This document shows, one piece after another, positions 9,247 through 21,979 of a stretch of 64,000 nt of DNA (its first letter is position 1; the number at the start of each line of letters is the position of its first letter). Position numbers and translations under genes: made by a program. The notes beneath the pieces are model-generated. The model did not search any database, had not been told where the DNA came from, and worked only from the letters and a program-made list of their open reading frames with translations. The stretch is from positions 8,014,545-8,078,544 of the forward strand of contig CM020620.1 in assembly GCA_009829735.1 (NCBI GenBank). The letters run 5' to 3'. The DNA is from Pyropia yezoensis. Taxonomy: Eukaryota > Rhodophyta > Bangiophyceae > Bangiales > Bangiaceae.

Positions 9247-10731
9247 ATGCTTCGGCGTGGCGCTCTAGTCGTTGGCCCCCCGCTGCGGTCGGCGGTGGCC
9301 GCGTCGTCGGCGCGTGGTCAGGGGGCTCCTTCGGCAGCATTAGCGGGTGGTGCGGCCCCCCCCTCCCCACTCCCCCGCTCCCCTCCATTCTCCAGTGGTC
9401 TAGCGACTGGTGGGCGTTCCCGCGCTCTCCATTCTAGCACCCCTGGTCATGCCGCCCGCCAGTCGGCGGCGCCCGCCGAAGACCTGTACGCCGTGCTGGG
9501 AGTGCCCCGCACGGCGACCGCTGCGGAGATCAAGAAGGCCTACTACAAGGCCGCCAAGTCGCTCCACCCCGATGCGGCCGGCGGAGGGGACCGCCAGCGC
9601 TTTGCTTCGGCCGGCGCCGCGTACGAGGTGCTGCGGGACACTGCCAAGCGGCGGGTGTATGACGCGCACGGCCAGCGTGGCCTGGAAGCCATGAGGCAGG
9701 GGGTGTCCCCTGAGGACGTAGAGCGAGCCGCTGCTGGAGGCGGAATGGGGGGAAGTGGGGGGGGCTTCCCGTTTGGGGGCATGGGTGGCATGGGGGGACC
9801 CGGCCCTGGCCAGGAGGTGGACGTGGAGGAGCTCCTCAAGCAGATGTTTGGCGGCAGGGGTGGCGGAAGGCCCGCCGCCCGCCGCCGCCGTGTCGACCCC
9901 CTCTCTGTCCCGGTGGCCGGCGAGGACGCGGGGACGTCTGTGAAACTGTCGTTTATGGACGCGGCACGCGGGGCGGAGCGCACGCTGCGGGTCAAGGTCA
10001 ACCGCCCGTGCAGCTCGTGCAAGGGCAGCGGCAAGACGGCCAAGACACGGGTGGACACGTGCCCCACGTGCGACGGCGCCGGGCAGGCCACTCGCACGGC
10101 GGGGATGTTTGTCGAGGTGAGTACCTGCGGCGCGTGCGGCGGCACCGGCTCCCGCGTCCGTGACGCGTGTGGTGGGTGTGGCGGCGGCGGGGTGGTGACA
10201 GGCTCCCGGTCAGTGGTGGTCACCTTCCCCGCCGGCATTGAGGACGGCACCACCATGCGGGTGCCCGCCCGTGGCCACGCGGGCGCCCGCGGGGGCACTG
10301 ACGGGGACCTGTACGTGCAGGTACGGGTCGCTGAGGACCCCCACTTCCACCGCGTCGGGTCAGACGTGCACGTTGTCGCGCCCATCTCGTTTGCACAGGC
10401 CGCGCTCGGCGCGTCGGTGCCCGTGCGGCTGCTCGATGGAGTGGAGCCGGTCGAAGTGCCGACGGGCACCCAGCCCGATGACCAGCTGCGGATGCAGGGG
10501 CGGGGGCTCCCGCAGCCGCGTTCCCTGTGGGCGGCCAAGCGGGGCGACCAGTACGTGCACTTTAAGGTGGTCGTGCCGACCGCCATGAGCGACCGCCAGC
10601 GGGAGCTGGTGGAGGAGCTGGCGCGGGAAGAGGGCGAGCACCCGGCGGCCAAACCTGAGTACGCCTGTAAGGGGGGGCTCGTCGAGCGCTTCCGGGGGTT
10701 CCTCCGCGACGTGGGGCGCAAGATGGGATGA
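9247..10731 (+). CDS. mitochondrial type I DnaJ/Hsp40 (MDJ1/DNAJA3-like)
   Basis: 494 residues from the ATG at 9247. The first 75 or so are Arg/Ser/Ala-rich without acidic residues (MLRRGALVVG start), typical of a mitochondrial presequence. The J-domain is at about 79-144, with HPD at 107-109 that stimulates Hsp70 ATPase. A Gly/Phe-rich linker follows. The zinc domain then has all four CxxCxGxG repeats: CSSCKGSG (starting at Cys255), CPTCDGAG, CGACGGTG and CGGCGGGG. The C-terminal beta domains include VTFPAGIEDGTTMRV and GDLYVQVRVAEDPHFHR. This is the full domain set of class A DnaJ and points to a matrix co-chaperone; a plastid location cannot be excluded. It converges with the P-protein gene. 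Confidence 0.88.
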   Translation: MLRRGALVVGPPLRSAVAASSARGQGAPSAALAGGAAPPSPLPRSPPFSSGLATGGRSRALHSSTPGHAARQSAAPAEDLYAVLGVPRTATAAEIKKAYYKAAKSLHPDAAGGGDRQRFASAGAAYEVLRDTAKRRVYDAHGQRGLEAMRQGVSPEDVERAAAGGGMGGSGGGFPFGGMGGMGGPGPGQEVDVEELLKQMFGGRGGGRPAARRRRVDPLSVPVAGEDAGTSVKLSFMDAARGAERTLRVKVNRPCSSCKGSGKTAKTRVDTCPTCDGAGQATRTAGMFVEVSTCGACGGTGSRVRDACGGCGGGGVVTGSRSVVVTFPAGIEDGTTMRVPARGHAGARGGTDGDLYVQVRVAEDPHFHRVGSDVHVVAPISFAQAALGASVPVRLLDGVEPVEVPTGTQPDDQLRMQGRGLPQPRSLWAAKRGDQYVHFKVVVPTAMSDRQRELVEELAREEGEHPAAKPEYACKGGLVERFRGFLRDVGRKMG

Positions 10732-11200
10732 CAGTGGTGGTGGCAGGCGGGCGGGGGACGGGGGGAGTGGTGCGGTCCTACCACACCGCTGCTCTTCTTT
10801 TCATCTCTCTCTTTCACCCCCTCTCCCCACGGCTACTCTTCTCTTCTCCTCTGCTCCCGACTGTGCTGTTCTTTTCTCTTTTTTGGCTTGCTCACTGGGC
10901 TGGTGTTTTGTCCCATCCGCATGACAGGAAGCGCAGTCATACTGTAACCGATTTACACATCGCGCGTTCAACCCAGTTCCGAACAGTGCAGAAGAAAAAA
11001 ATGATGAAGATAAAAAGGAGGAAGAAACAGAAACAACAACAGTGCACACACGCGACTATCAACACATGGCATGCTCGCATGTCCAGGGGACACAGACAAA
11101 ATAAAACTCGAACCACACACCACACAAAGCATCCGCAACACGGGTAACCACAAAAATTCGCGAAGAAGCACAGTTCTCCGCTCGCACCTGAGAGCGCTGC
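10732..11200. other. convergent 3' spacer of DnaJ and P-protein genes
   Basis: 469 bp between two stop codons. It is noticeably AT-richer than the genes. AATAAA at 11,100-11,105 on the + strand is a possible poly(A) signal for the DnaJ gene, but it lies 369 bp past the stop and near the other gene's end, so this is weak. Confidence 0.4.
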
Positions 11201-14200
11201 TTAGGCACCCGCTGCGGACTTCTCGTCATCCATGTACGCCTCCATTGGCGGGCACGTGCACACCAGGTTCCGGTCGCCATACACGTCATCCACCCGGCTG
11301 GTGGTCGGCCAGAACTTGGAGTCCCGTGTCCACGACGCCGGGAAGGCCGCCGTATCGCGCGAGTAGGTGTGCTCCCACTTCTCGCCCATCACCTTGCGCG
11401 CCGTGTGCGGCGCATTCTTCAGAGGGTTGTCCAGCTTGTCAATGCGACCTTCGTCAACCGCCCGAATCTCCTCGCGGATGAGCAGCATCGCATCGCAGAA
11501 GCGGTCCAGCTCGGCCTTGCTCTCACTCTCTGTGGGCTCCACCATCAGAGTGCCCGACACTGGCCACGACATGGTGGGAGAGTGAAAGCCATAATCCTGT
11601 AACCGCTTGGCCACGTCCGTCTCGCCAATACCGCAGCTGGCCTTGAACGGACGCAGGTCCAGGATGAACTCGTGCGCCACACGGCCCGTGCTGCCCCGGT
11701 AAAGGATGCTGTACGCCCCTTCCAGACGCTTGGCCATGTAGTTGGCGTTAAGGATAGCGTTCTCCGTCGCCTCCCGCAGACCGTCAGTACCCATCATCTT
11801 AATGTACATGTAGGAGATGGGCAGAATAGCCGACGACCCAAACGGTGCACCAGATACCGGGCCCAGCTCCACGCCGTCCGCTCCGGTGCTCTCACCAAGG
11901 GAGCCCTTCACACTGATGAGCGGGTGGTTGGGCAGGAAGGGAGTGAGCTGCTTGGCCACGCCAATCGGGCCCATCCCTGGACCACCCCCGCCGTGAGGAA
12001 TGCAAAAGGTCTTGTGCAGGTTCAAATGGCACACGTCCGCGCCAATCTCGCCAGGCGAGCACAAGCCCACCTGTGCGTTCATGTTGGCGCCGTCCATGTA
12101 CACCTGGCCGCCGTTCGTGTGAATGATGTCGACCACCTCCTTGATCGAGTCCTCAAACACACCATGCGTTGACGGGTACGTGACCATCAAAGCGGCGAGG
12201 CGGTCTTTGTACTCCTCGGCCTTGGCACGCAGCTCGGCCACGTCAATGTTGCCGAGGTCGTCGCACCCTACTGCCACAATCGTCATGCCGCACATCTTGG
12301 CCGACGCGGGGTTCGTGCCGTGTGCAGACGTGGGGATGATGCAAATGTCACGGTGGGCATCGCCGCGGGACTGGTGGTACTTCTTGATGGCCAGGAGACC
12401 AGTGAATTCGCCCTGCGCCCCTGAGTTGGGCTGCAGCGACACCGAATGGAAGCCAGTGATGTCCGCAAGGTCCTTGCGAAGGTCGTCAAAGATCGCAGCA
12501 TAGCCCTGCATTTGGTCAACTGGTGCAAAGGGGTGGGGCATGCACAGCTCCGGCCACGTGACGGGCACCATCTGCGCCGTGGCGTTGAGCTTCATCGTGC
12601 ACGACCCCAGCGCAATCATCGAGTGCGTCAGAGACAAGTCCTTGGACTGCAGCCGGTGGATGTAGCGGAGCAGCTCGTGCTCCGTGTGCATGCTGTTGAA
12701 GATCGGGTGGGTGAGGAATGACGAAGTGCGGCCCAGCCCGCCGAACGTCGACCGCCTCTGCTCAGCGTCAAGGATGCTCGCCGACGCTAGCGAATCGAGT
12801 GCCGGCGCCGTCTTGCCAGTCGCCGACGCGAAGGCACGCAGCAGAGCCGTCATATCCGCCTCGCCATGGGTTTCATCGAAAGACACGGTCACGGACGTGC
12901 CATCGTCCATGTACCGCACGTTGATCTTCTCACCCAGGAGTGCGCTGCGCAGTGCCTCCAAGTCCGACGCGCTGCCCATCGTCACCTTGACAGTGTCAAA
13001 GAAGGATCCCGCTGAGGGCACCGACAGGCCCATATCGCGTGCCGCGTCGGCAAAGAGCGACGCCTGCGCTGCGGTGCGAGCAGCAATGGCCGTCAGACCG
13101 TCAGGCCCATGGTACACCGCAAACATGGCCGCCATATTGGCCAGGAGCGCCTGTGCCGTGCAAATGTTGGAAGTTGCCTTGTCGCGACGGATGTGCTGCT
13201 CGCGGGTCTGCATGGCCATTCGCAGGGCGGGGCGACCGTCCGCATCACGGCTCACCCCAATGATGCGGCCCGGCATTTGACGCTTGTACGTCTCCTTGGT
13301 GGCAAAGAAAGCAGCATGAGGTCCACCATAACCCATCGGCACACCAAAGCGCTGTGAGTTGCCCAGCGCAAAGTCAGCGCCCAGCTCCCCTGGTGGCTTG
13401 AGCAGCGTCAGCGCAAGCAGGTCGGTGGCCATCACCACCTTGGCGCCCGCCGCGTGAGCGCGTTCAACAACAGCCGACATGTCCTCCACCAGCCCGTCCG
13501 AGGCAGGGTACTGGAGCATGACGCCGTTCACGTCCGTACGGTTCGCAAGCTCCTCACCAAGTGCGCTGTTGGAAGCGTCTGCCAGCTCCACAGCAATCCC
13601 CATCCCCTCAGCGCGCGTCTGCAGCAGCCCCACCGTCTGCGGGTGGATGTTCGACGCCACCAAAAAGACAGGCTTCTTGCGCTTGGCAATCGCATGGCAC
13701 ATAGACATCGCCTCCGCCGCGGCGGTGGCCTCATCCAGCAGCGATGCATTGGCCACTGGCAGGCCAGTCAGGTCGCACACCATGGTCTGAAAGTTGAGCA
13801 GCGACTCGAGGCGACCTTGCGCAATCTCAGCCTGGTACGGCGTGTACTGGGTGTACCAGCCTGGGTTCTCCAGGATGTTGCGGAGGATAACCAGCGGGGT
13901 GTGGGTGCCGGCATAGCCCATACCAATATGGTTCTGGAACAGCTCATTCTGAGAGGCCAGCGCCTTGAGCTTGGTCAGCGCCTCTGTCTCAGACTGGGGG
14001 GCCCCCACCGACAGGGGAGCCGCCGCGCGGATCGACGCGGGGACGGTCTGGTCGACTAGGTCCGCCACCGACTTGACGCCCAGCGCCGCCAGCATCTCTG
14101 CATTCTCCGCAGGTCCATTGTTGTGCCGCCTCGCAAACGTGTCCAGAGGGGCAAACAGGGAGGCCGGCGAGCCGCCCGCCGGCGCGGTGGTCGTTGCCGC

Positions 14201-14413
14201 CTGGCGGACGCCACCCAGCGCGGGGACCGCCAGCGACCTCAGGCCGGCCAGCGACCCCGCCGACGGGGTGGTGACCAAGGATGCATGGGAACCCGCGGCG
14301 GGTGCGCGCAGCAGCGCCGACCGCAGCGCCGGCGCACCCGCCGCCGACGGCACCCGGCCGCCGGCGCCGAGGCCTCGTAGCAGCGCCCAGCGGGCAGTCG
14401 CAGACGTCGCCAT
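11201..14413 (-). CDS. GLDC: glycine dehydrogenase (decarboxylating), P-protein
   Basis: 1,070 residues, close to the 1,000-1,040 usual for eukaryotic P-proteins. It decarboxylates glycine and passes the aminomethyl group to the H-protein of the mitochondrial glycine cleavage system. The N-terminus (about 1-95) is Arg/Ala/Ser-rich and should be a mitochondrial presequence. Diagnostic blocks in order: [43 protein letters not shown]-type region, [55 protein letters not shown], then the PLP-lysine motif [20 protein letters not shown]. It ends with [12 protein letters not shown]. No break or frameshift is visible. In a photosynthetic host it would also serve photorespiration. Confidence 0.96.
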   Translation of the reverse strand: MATSATARWALLRGLGAGGRVPSAAGAPALRSALLRAPAAGSHASLVTTPSAGSLAGLRSLAVPALGGVRQAATTTAPAGGSPASLFAPLDTFARRHNNGPAENAEMLAALGVKSVADLVDQTVPASIRAAAPLSVGAPQSETEALTKLKALASQNELFQNHIGMGYAGTHTPLVILRNILENPGWYTQYTPYQAEIAQGRLESLLNFQTMVCDLTGLPVANASLLDEATAAAEAMSMCHAIAKRKKPVFLVASNIHPQTVGLLQTRAEGMGIAVELADASNSALGEELANRTDVNGVMLQYPASDGLVEDMSAVVERAHAAGAKVVMATDLLALTLLKPPGELGADFALGNSQRFGVPMGYGGPHAAFFATKETYKRQMPGRIIGVSRDADGRPALRMAMQTREQHIRRDKATSNICTAQALLANMAAMFAVYHGPDGLTAIAARTAAQASLFADAARDMGLSVPSAGSFFDTVKVTMGSASDLEALRSALLGEKINVRYMDDGTSVTVSFDETHGEADMTALLRAFASATGKTAPALDSLASASILDAEQRRSTFGGLGRTSSFLTHPIFNSMHTEHELLRYIHRLQSKDLSLTHSMIALGSCTMKLNATAQMVPVTWPELCMPHPFAPVDQMQGYAAIFDDLRKDLADITGFHSVSLQPNSGAQGEFTGLLAIKKYHQSRGDAHRDICIIPTSAHGTNPASAKMCGMTIVAVGCDDLGNIDVAELRAKAEEYKDRLAALMVTYPSTHGVFEDSIKEVVDIIHTNGGQVYMDGANMNAQVGLCSPGEIGADVCHLNLHKTFCIPHGGGGPGMGPIGVAKQLTPFLPNHPLISVKGSLGESTGADGVELGPVSGAPFGSSAILPISYMYIKMMGTDGLREATENAILNANYMAKRLEGAYSILYRGSTGRVAHEFILDLRPFKASCGIGETDVAKRLQDYGFHSPTMSWPVSGTLMVEPTESESKAELDRFCDAMLLIREEIRAVDEGRIDKLDNPLKNAPHTARKVMGEKWEHTYSRDTAAFPASWTRDSKFWPTTSRVDDVYGDRNLVCTCPPMEAYMDDEKSAAGA

Positions 14414-15741
14414 GCCGACGACGCAACCCCCTCGGGGGGAACGGTGCAAACGGCACCGGGTGGAGATGGGGGAGGTAGGCGCGATGGGGGGGGCGGAAGA
14501 TGGGGCGGGAACGTGGGGTGGAGTGGGGGGGGGAGGAGCGGGGAGGGGAAGCACGGGCCACAACCCGATCTGGTTGAAGCGGCGGGTGGCAGCACGGGCG
14601 CGGGCCAATCTACCGAGGCCGGGGCCGTGTGTTCGCTGGGCAGCTGGACGAGTGGATGGCCCGCGACAGCCGCCACAGCGGGTATTGTAATAGCAGCGCC
14701 GACCCGCCACGGGAGCGTCTGGGCGGTGGGAGGGGAGGGTGGCGTTCCAGCAGCGAGCGGGCGGCAGCGCATGGAGGCGGGCGGTGTGGTGGTGGGCAGG
14801 GGCCCACCGCACTCACGGGGCGGGGCGGCTGCGCCAACCGCCTCATCGAGGGCCCCCGAGGGAAGAGCGGGCGTGCCGAGAACCGTGGCTGAGGGGGGGC
14901 GGAGGACGCGGCGCAAAGCGAGACCCGCTGGCGCCGCCCCCCGCACGCGTCCCAAGCGTTGGGTGGCGTGGAATGATTGCCCAGGGGGGTCCAGAATGGA
15001 GGCTGTCCCTGCAGCCACCCGCTCCACCACGACCGATAGCCGCCGAGGGAGCGGCGTGCGATCCCATTGGCGCCCAGCCCCGTGGCATTGAGGGTGGTGT
15101 GCGGTGACGGTGGCGGCGCAGAGGAGGCGGCGGCGGCCCGAGCTCGGCCACGCGGGGGTCGAGTGAGGTCCAAGATTTGGAAGAGGCTGCCCTTCCGCTC
15201 TGTTCCGTTTGGGGGCGAGCGATCGGCCAATGGCAGTGCGTGTCGGCCACGACAACGCCCTACGAGATCACATTTCCGCTTCCATCGCGTACCGCCCTCA
15301 ATTGTGACGGAAGCGCAGGCAGTGCCGTCCTCTCTGTACTTTCGCAGAGGTGTGCAAAGGCCGTACTTGTGAGCTTCATGTCGGAGCAAGTCCTTGTGGG
15401 AGGCACGTGTTGTGACTCGGTGCTTTCGACTTCCTGCTTTCCCTCTCGCCGTGAACGCGCGCCTTGGGGGCTGTCTGCACCTACCACCTTGCCGCCACCC
15501 TTCTTCCCCTCTCACTTCGCCGCTCCTCGTTCTTGGCTCACGCCTCTGCCCCTCGACGTTCTGTCTGTGTACATTCTGCTCTTCACCGTCTTTGGAAAGC
15601 GTTTTTCTGAGGACTCTCCAGATTCCGTCTTGTGCCCCCCGCCGCCAGCACGGTCTCCCCGCCGCCGGCTCGGTCTGCCCGCCCCCCTCCCCCCGCCCCC
15701 CTCCCTTCCCTTTACCTCGCTCCGCTCACACCTCCGGCACT
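14414..15741. promoter_or_regulatory. shared 5' spacer of P-protein and NSRP1-like genes
   Basis: 1,328 bp between divergent starts. The left half is as GC-rich as coding DNA; the 500 bp before the NSRP1-like ATG are pyrimidine-rich (for example 15,660-15,715), as expected for a leader. I see no further gene. Confidence 0.4.
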
Positions 15742-16489
15742 ATGTCGTCCAAGCGTGCCTTTGGCCTCTCCTTCCCGACTGCCCGCGGCCGGCGGCGCGC
15801 CCCCCCGCGCCGACGCCTGGCCGCCGCTTCCTCCTCTGACGACGAGCCGGCTGCGGCGTCGGCGCCCGGCGGGGGCACCGCGGCCGGCCCCGCTGCCGCT
15901 GCGGTGGGCGCCGCTGCCGCCCGTGCGCGTGCCGCCGCGGCAGCAGCCGCTGCCGTTGCGGCCGCCGATGCCGCCGCCGCCGCCGCCACCGCCGCTGTGG
16001 CCGAGCCGCCGCCCCCGCCGCCACTGGTGGCTCCCACTGCCGCCACCACCACAGGTCCTCCCCCCGCCGCTGCCCCTCCCCCCGCCCCCACCGGCGCCCC
16101 CGCCACCACCACCAACGGCGGCGGCGGCGGTGGCGGCGGCGGCGGCAGCGGCGGCGGCGGCGGCGGCGGCGGGGGCAGCCGCTACATTGGCGGCCTCGTG
16201 GCCGCCGCCGCCGCCCGTGCCGCCGACCGCGCGGCGGCGGCGGCGCGGCGCGACGCGGCGGCGGCTGCCGCCGCGACGGGCGGCGCGGTAGAGTCGTTTG
16301 TGACGCCCGCGTACGCGGCGGCGGTGGCCGCCGCAGAGGCGGCCGACGGCGCACTGGGTGCGATGGGGGCGCGCGGGGGCGCCGCCGCCGTGGGCGTGGG
16401 GGACCTTGCGCTCGGCGCGCAGCTGGCCGCCGCCATGGCCGCCGGCACCGCCGCCGCCGCTGCAGACACCGCCGCGGCCGGCTCACCAC

Positions 16490-16522
<33 letters not shown>

Positions 16523-16719
16523 CTACCCCCACCGCCGCCGATGGCGCCGCCCCACGGGCGGGTGCCGCCCGCCCGCCATCCGCCGGGACGGGCACGGCCG
16601 GCGGGGCGGCTGCCGCTCCGCCGCGGCGACGCGGGAGTGCCCGCCGCAACGACGCGGCGGCGGTGGCGGCCGCGCGGGACCGCTACTTTGCCCGCCGCGA
16701 CGCGGCGGCGCCCAGCTGA
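15742..16719 (+). CDS. NSRP1/CCDC55-like nuclear speckle protein, Ala-rich
   Basis: 325 residues from the ATG at 15742. Three short blocks match nuclear speckle splicing regulatory protein 1 (DUF2040 family) in the right order. The N-terminus is AFGLSFP plus a basic patch followed by SSSDDE. A central SRYIGGLVAAAAARAADR is followed after about 25 residues by SFVTPAYAAAV (family 'kYI..Ll..a..Rk' and 'FvTsAYk.kl'). The C-terminal AAARDRYFARRDA corresponds to the family 'sARdRYLaR'. NSRP1 modulates alternative splicing. Between the blocks nearly every charged position seems replaced by Ala, Gly or Pro, so the coiled coil may be much weakened. Identification rests on these three motifs only. Confidence 0.6.
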
Positions 16720-16919
16720 CCGGCACTTCCGACTCTGGACGAATATGCCAACGCGGGGGAGGGGAGGAGGGGGGGGGGGGGGCTTGGGGGACGAGGCAGC
16801 CACCGTCCCAGCCCCCCCGCCCCACGCTACCCCTGTTTGTGGGCGCCGCGGCCAACCCTGCGCGACGTGTTTGGGGGCGGCTGCCGCCTGCTGCCGCTGC
16901 CGCCCCTGCTCATGCACCT

Positions 16920-16951
<32 letters not shown>

Positions 16952-17677
16952 TGCCGCTTCCACCGCCGCCGCCGCAGTAACTGCCTCGACCGCATCCACC
17001 GCCGTGGGGGATCCGCCCGCCCTTGTGTTTCGCGGCGTGCGGGCAGGGGCAGGCGTGCTCCTGCTCCTTGAGGGGAGCCCCCTCCTTTTCGTTCTTCCCC
17101 CCCCCTGCCTTCCCCATGGGCGGCGGCTTGCTGTCTTTTTTCCTTCTTCTGCCGCCCCGCTGGCCGGAGCGCGGGGGAAGGGGGGACGGCCCCCACCGGC
17201 AGGTGACGGCCCGCGGTGGACGCGCGTCCGCCTTTCCTTGTCCCTGTCTCTGTTTGTGGGTAGGCCACAGCGGTCCATGCGACTCTGGCACTCTGTGTGC
17301 CGCCGTGGCTTGGGGGGGAGCGCGGCGCACTTCCGAGGGGAGAGTGGGCGGGCGGTTGGCAGGCGGGCGGTCGGGCGGGCGGATAAGCAGAGGTGGGGGT
17401 GGGGGGCCGTTGGGTGGGGGGCGTCAAGCGTGGGGGCGTGGGCGTTGGCGTTGACCGGGGGGAAAGGAGGAGCAGGGGGAGGGGGAGTGGACAAAGGTGT
17501 CGCCCCTCGCTGGCCGTAGGTAGATGTAAGAGCACGTGCGTACCGCAGCCGCCCCCAGTCGCATGGCTTTGACGGCGGGCACTGGGCGTACCCGTCAACC
17601 CCCTCCCCCCCCCCCCACCACCCACCTGGCCCCCCATCAGCACCCAACGCCGTCCATGCCAAGCGCATACCGGGCGG
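16720..17677. other. convergent 3' spacer, GC-rich
   Basis: 958 bp between the NSRP1-like stop and the RPAP1 stop. It contains many GCC/CCG runs and produces long overlapping shadow frames on both strands, but no domain. It is probably 3' untranslated sequence plus spacer. Confidence 0.35.
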
Positions 17678-17766
17678 CTACCCCCACCCCCCCACCCCCC
17701 CCCTCCCCCCACACGCGCAGGGCCTCCCGAAAGACGCTGCCCATTCTCCCCCCCCCCCCCCCTCCC

Positions 17767-17803
<37 letters not shown>

Positions 17804-20800
17804 CCCCCCCCCCCCCACGACTGGCCGGGCGGAGTCGGCAAAGAGGGGCGGCACCGCCGCCGGCGCCACCGCCGCCACCCCCGTCACGGTCGCCCGCCAC
17901 AGCCGCAGCCGCGTGTCGTCGTCGTCGGCACGGCGGGCGAGCGCCGACAGCACCGCCGACGCCAGGGCGGTGCGCGCCGCCGCCGCCGCCGCGGTCGCGG
18001 CAGCAGCGTCCCCGCCGCCGCCGCCGCCGCCGCCGCCAGTGGCGGCAGGCGCCTGGCCCCCCACCGGTGGGCCCGCCGCGACAAGCGCGGCGGCGGCCGC
18101 GTCGGCCAGGTCGGCGGTGGCAAAGACGGGGGCGTCCGCTCTCCCCCCCCCCCCCCCCCCCCGGGGCGCCCCGCTGTCGCTGCCGCGGTCGCGGTCGTGG
18201 TCGCGGTCGCGGTCGCGGTCGCCGGCGGCAGCGGCGGCGAGCGCGGCGGGCACCGCCGCGGCGAGCGCGGCGGCCAGCGGCGGCCGCCCCCACACCGCCG
18301 GCAGGCGCGCGTAGGCGCCCAGCACCGCCGCCCGCCCCGCCGGCCACGCCGCGTCGGCCGCCGCGGCGCCGTGCGCCGCCACCACCGCCGTCGCCGCGGC
18401 GGCCGCGGCAACGAGCGCGCCCGTGTGGGCGGCAGCGTCGGCGACGGTGGCGGCGGCGGCGGCGGCAGCGGCAGGGGCGTCGGTGGCGGTGGCGGCGGCG
18501 GCGGCGGCGGTGGCCGAGGCCTCGGCCGCCGCCGACGCTGACGCGGCGCGGAGGAGCGAGTCGAGGACCGCCGCCCCCACCGACGGCGGCAGCGGCAGCG
18601 GCGCGGCGGGGCGGGCGGCGGCGAGCGCCCAGGCGGCCGCCTGCGCGCCGAGCGCGGCGACCGCCGCGGCAACGCCGCGGGCGCCGTTGCGCCCCCACCC
18701 CCACCCGCCCCCTCCGGCGGCGGGGGGGGGCAGGGCCGGCACCACCAGGAGCGCCGCCATGGCCACCCGCAGCAGCAGGTCTGCCGCAATGGCGGGGTGG
18801 TCGGCGGCGGGCAGCAGCTGCCGCAGGGTCACTGCTAGCACCGCCCGCCGCGCGTCGACGCTGCCGTCGCCGCCGCTGCCGCCGCCGCTGCCGCCGCTGC
18901 CGGCAGTCACGGCCGCGTCGGCGGCGTCTGCAGCAGCGGCGGCATCAGCCGCCGCAGCCGCCGCGTCGGCGGCGGCGGCGGTGGCCGCGGCGGGCCAGCC
19001 GCCCGCGCCGGCACCGCCGCCCCCCACCGCCGCCCCCGACGCCCGCACCGCCGCGGCGAGGGCCGACAGCGCCGCGTCGGCGGCGGGGCGCGGCGCCCCC
19101 GGCGGCACCGCCCCCGCCAGCCGCAGCGCCGCGTGGGCCCACGACGCGGCCGCCGCGGCGGCCGCCCCGTCCCCGTCGCTGCCGCCGTCGCCAGTGGCGA
19201 CGGCCAGACGCGCCGGCAGCGCCGCCGCCACGGCCGCCGCGGCAGATGGGGTCAGGCGGGGCACGCCCCCCGCGCCCCCCCCCCCACCAACGCGGCGTAG
19301 CCCCGCGTACGCCGTCGCCGCGAAATGCCCCGCCGCCGCACACGCGCGGGCGGTGGCGGTGGCGGCAGCGGCGGCGGCAGCGGCGGCGGCGGCACCGTCA
19401 CCGTCACCGTCACCGTCACTGTCGCGGGGCACTCCGCCCGGGACCCCGCCACCGCCCCCACCCGCCACAAAGGCCGTCACGGCCGACGCGGCGGCCGGGA
19501 CGAGGCCCGCCCACGCCCGGTCGCGGTCGGCGACGGCCGCCGCTTCCAGTGCCGACAGCTCTGCGGGGAGGGGCGCGGCGGCGGGGGACGCCGTTGACAC
19601 CGTCTCGACGGGCGGCACCGCCGCCAGCGCCGCGGCGTACGCCTCGAGGCACAGCCACGCCTCGGCCGCCGCGTCGGCGGTGACAGCGGCAGCGGCAGGC
19701 GTGGCTGCAGCCGCCCCGGGGGCAGCGGCGGAGCCCAGCGGCGCCGCCGCGAGCACAACCGCCCCCACCGCGGGGCCGTCGGCAAACGCGGCGAGCAGCG
19801 ACCGCGACCGCTCCCGCCCGGCCGCCGCTGCCGCCGCGCGCTCCGCCGCCGCTGTCGCCGCCGTCGCCGTCGCCGCGTCGGCAACCCCGCCGCCACCGCC
19901 GTCGTCGTCCGTGTCGTCATCGTCATTGTCACTGTCGCCGGCCGTGCCCGTCGCGGCGACGGCGGCCAGGCATGACGCCAGCGCGCCACGCCACAGGCGC
20001 AGCCCCGCCACCGCCGCGGGGGCGGGGGCGGCGGCGAGGGTGGCGGCGGTGGCGGCGGCGGGGGCGGCGGCGGCGGCGGCGGCGGCGGGAGCGGGAGCGC
20101 CGCCCCAGCGGCCGGCGATGGCGGCCAGCGCGGCGGCGGCATCGCCCAGCACCTCGGCCGGCAGGAGCCGGGCGCCACCGCCGCCGCCCGCCCCCCCCTC
20201 TCCGCCGCTTCCCGCCACGGCGCCCGCGTCGCCAGTGGCGGCGGCGGCGGCTGCCACCACCGCCGCCGCCGCCCCGTCCCCCCCGACGGCGGCCGCAGTG
20301 AGGGCGGCGGCATCGGCGGGCGCCGCCGCCGCCGCCGCCACCAGGCATCGCCCCGCCACGGCGGGCGCCGCGGCGGCGAGCGCCGCGAGCAGCCGCGTGT
20401 AAGCCTCTGCGGGGGGAAAGGCGGGGGCGCCGCCGCCGGCGCCGTTGGGGACGGCGTCAGAGACGGCCGTCGCCGACGCCACCGCTGCGCGTCGCATCAG
20501 CAGGGCCGCCGCGCCATGCGACAGCGCCGCGGCGGCGGTGGCGGTGGCCACCGCGGCGGTGGCGGCGGCCAGCGCGGCGCCCCCGTCGGCGTCGGCAGAC
20601 GTGGCGGCGGGAGCCGCGGCGGCGGCGGCGGCCGCCGGTGGCACCCCTGCCGACGGGGGGCGGACAATGCCAGCCATGGCGGCGGTCAGGGCGTCGACCG
20701 GGTCGACGGGGACGCGCGCGCCCGCCCCACCCCGTCCCCCCCTGTCGTCGTCATCGCTGGTGGCGGTGGTAGAGGTGGCGGCGGCGGCGGCGGCGGCGGC

Positions 20801-21948
20801 GGCATCGTCGTCGTTGCCCTCAAAGTCATCCGCGGTGGAGGCCTGCGAGTGGGCGGCAACGGCGGCGAGCGCGGTGGCGGCCGCGTCCGCGGCGGCCGCC
20901 TCAGGGGCGACCCCCCCCCCCCGGCCGTCGGTGCCCGCCGGGTGGGCGTAGAGGGGCCCCACAAAGTAGAGGCCCCCGTCGGCGGCGGCGCCAGCGTCTG
21001 CGCCCGCGGGGGGCGCCAGCAGGCCGCCCAGGGCGGCCACCCACGCGGTCGTCACTCCCGCGTGGGTGCCCCCCCCCCCGCCCGTGCCGCCGCCCAGCAG
21101 CAGCGGCACCCCCCCCGCGGCCAGCAGTGCCACCCGCACGCGCACGTCCCACCAGCACCGCCGCCGCTGCCGCCGCTCCCGCCGTCGCCGCTGCCCCGGC
21201 GGCGGTGATGACAGGGGCGTGGGCGTCGTGCCATCCCCCTCCCCCCCAAGCAGCCGCCCCAGAATGCCGAGCGCGAGTGCCCGCTGCGGCGGGAAGGCCG
21301 ACCGGCCCAGCGTGAGGAGCTCCGTGAGCGTGTAGCCCCCCGCCGCCGGCTCTGCGCCGTGGTGGTGGAGGCCCGCGTCTGGCGGCGCCGCCGCCGACGC
21401 GGCCGCCGACAGGCGGCGGCCGTCGAGGCCAAACCGCCACGCCGTGGCGGGCGCGCCCAGCGCGGCGGCCAGCGCGGCGGTGCGGGCGGCCGCCGCGTCG
21501 GCGGCGGGACCGCGGGGGGCGGGCGCGTCGGCGGGCGTCATCCAGGCGGTCTTGGCCGCCTCGGCGGCGGCGGCTGTAACCGCCGCCGCCGCCGCGTCGT
21601 CGTTGTCGTTGCCGTCGTCGCCATCACCGTCGTCGGCCCCGTTGTCCACGACGCCATCGGCGTGGTCGGGCCCGCCAGGGCCCCCAGGCGGTTTAGGGAC
21701 GGTCGGCGGCTTGCTGCTGCCCTCCGTTCTTGAACCGCTGTCGTCGCCGCCGCCGCCGCCGCCCGTAGCGCGGGCGGTGAGCCACGCGAGTGTGTCGGCC
21801 GAGAGGCCGTCGGTGAGCTCGGCGACCGCCGCGGCGCGCTCGGCGGGGGTCATGGCCGCCACCCGCGCGGCATTGTCCGCCGCCACCTGCTGGCGGGCGG
21901 CCGCATCCAGCACGCCGCGGTCACCGCCGTCGTCGCCACCTCCGCCGA

Positions 21949-21979
<31 letters not shown>

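Noticed and set aside
17536-19683. 715-codon Arg/Pro-rich frame on the + strand
   Set aside because: Shadow of the Ala-rich RPAP1 gene: GCC-type codons read on the other strand give Arg, Pro and Gly strings. No start context or motif.
18423-20402. 659-codon Ala-rich frame on the + strand
   Set aside because: Same cause as the previous entry; the minus frame has both RPAP1 signature domains.
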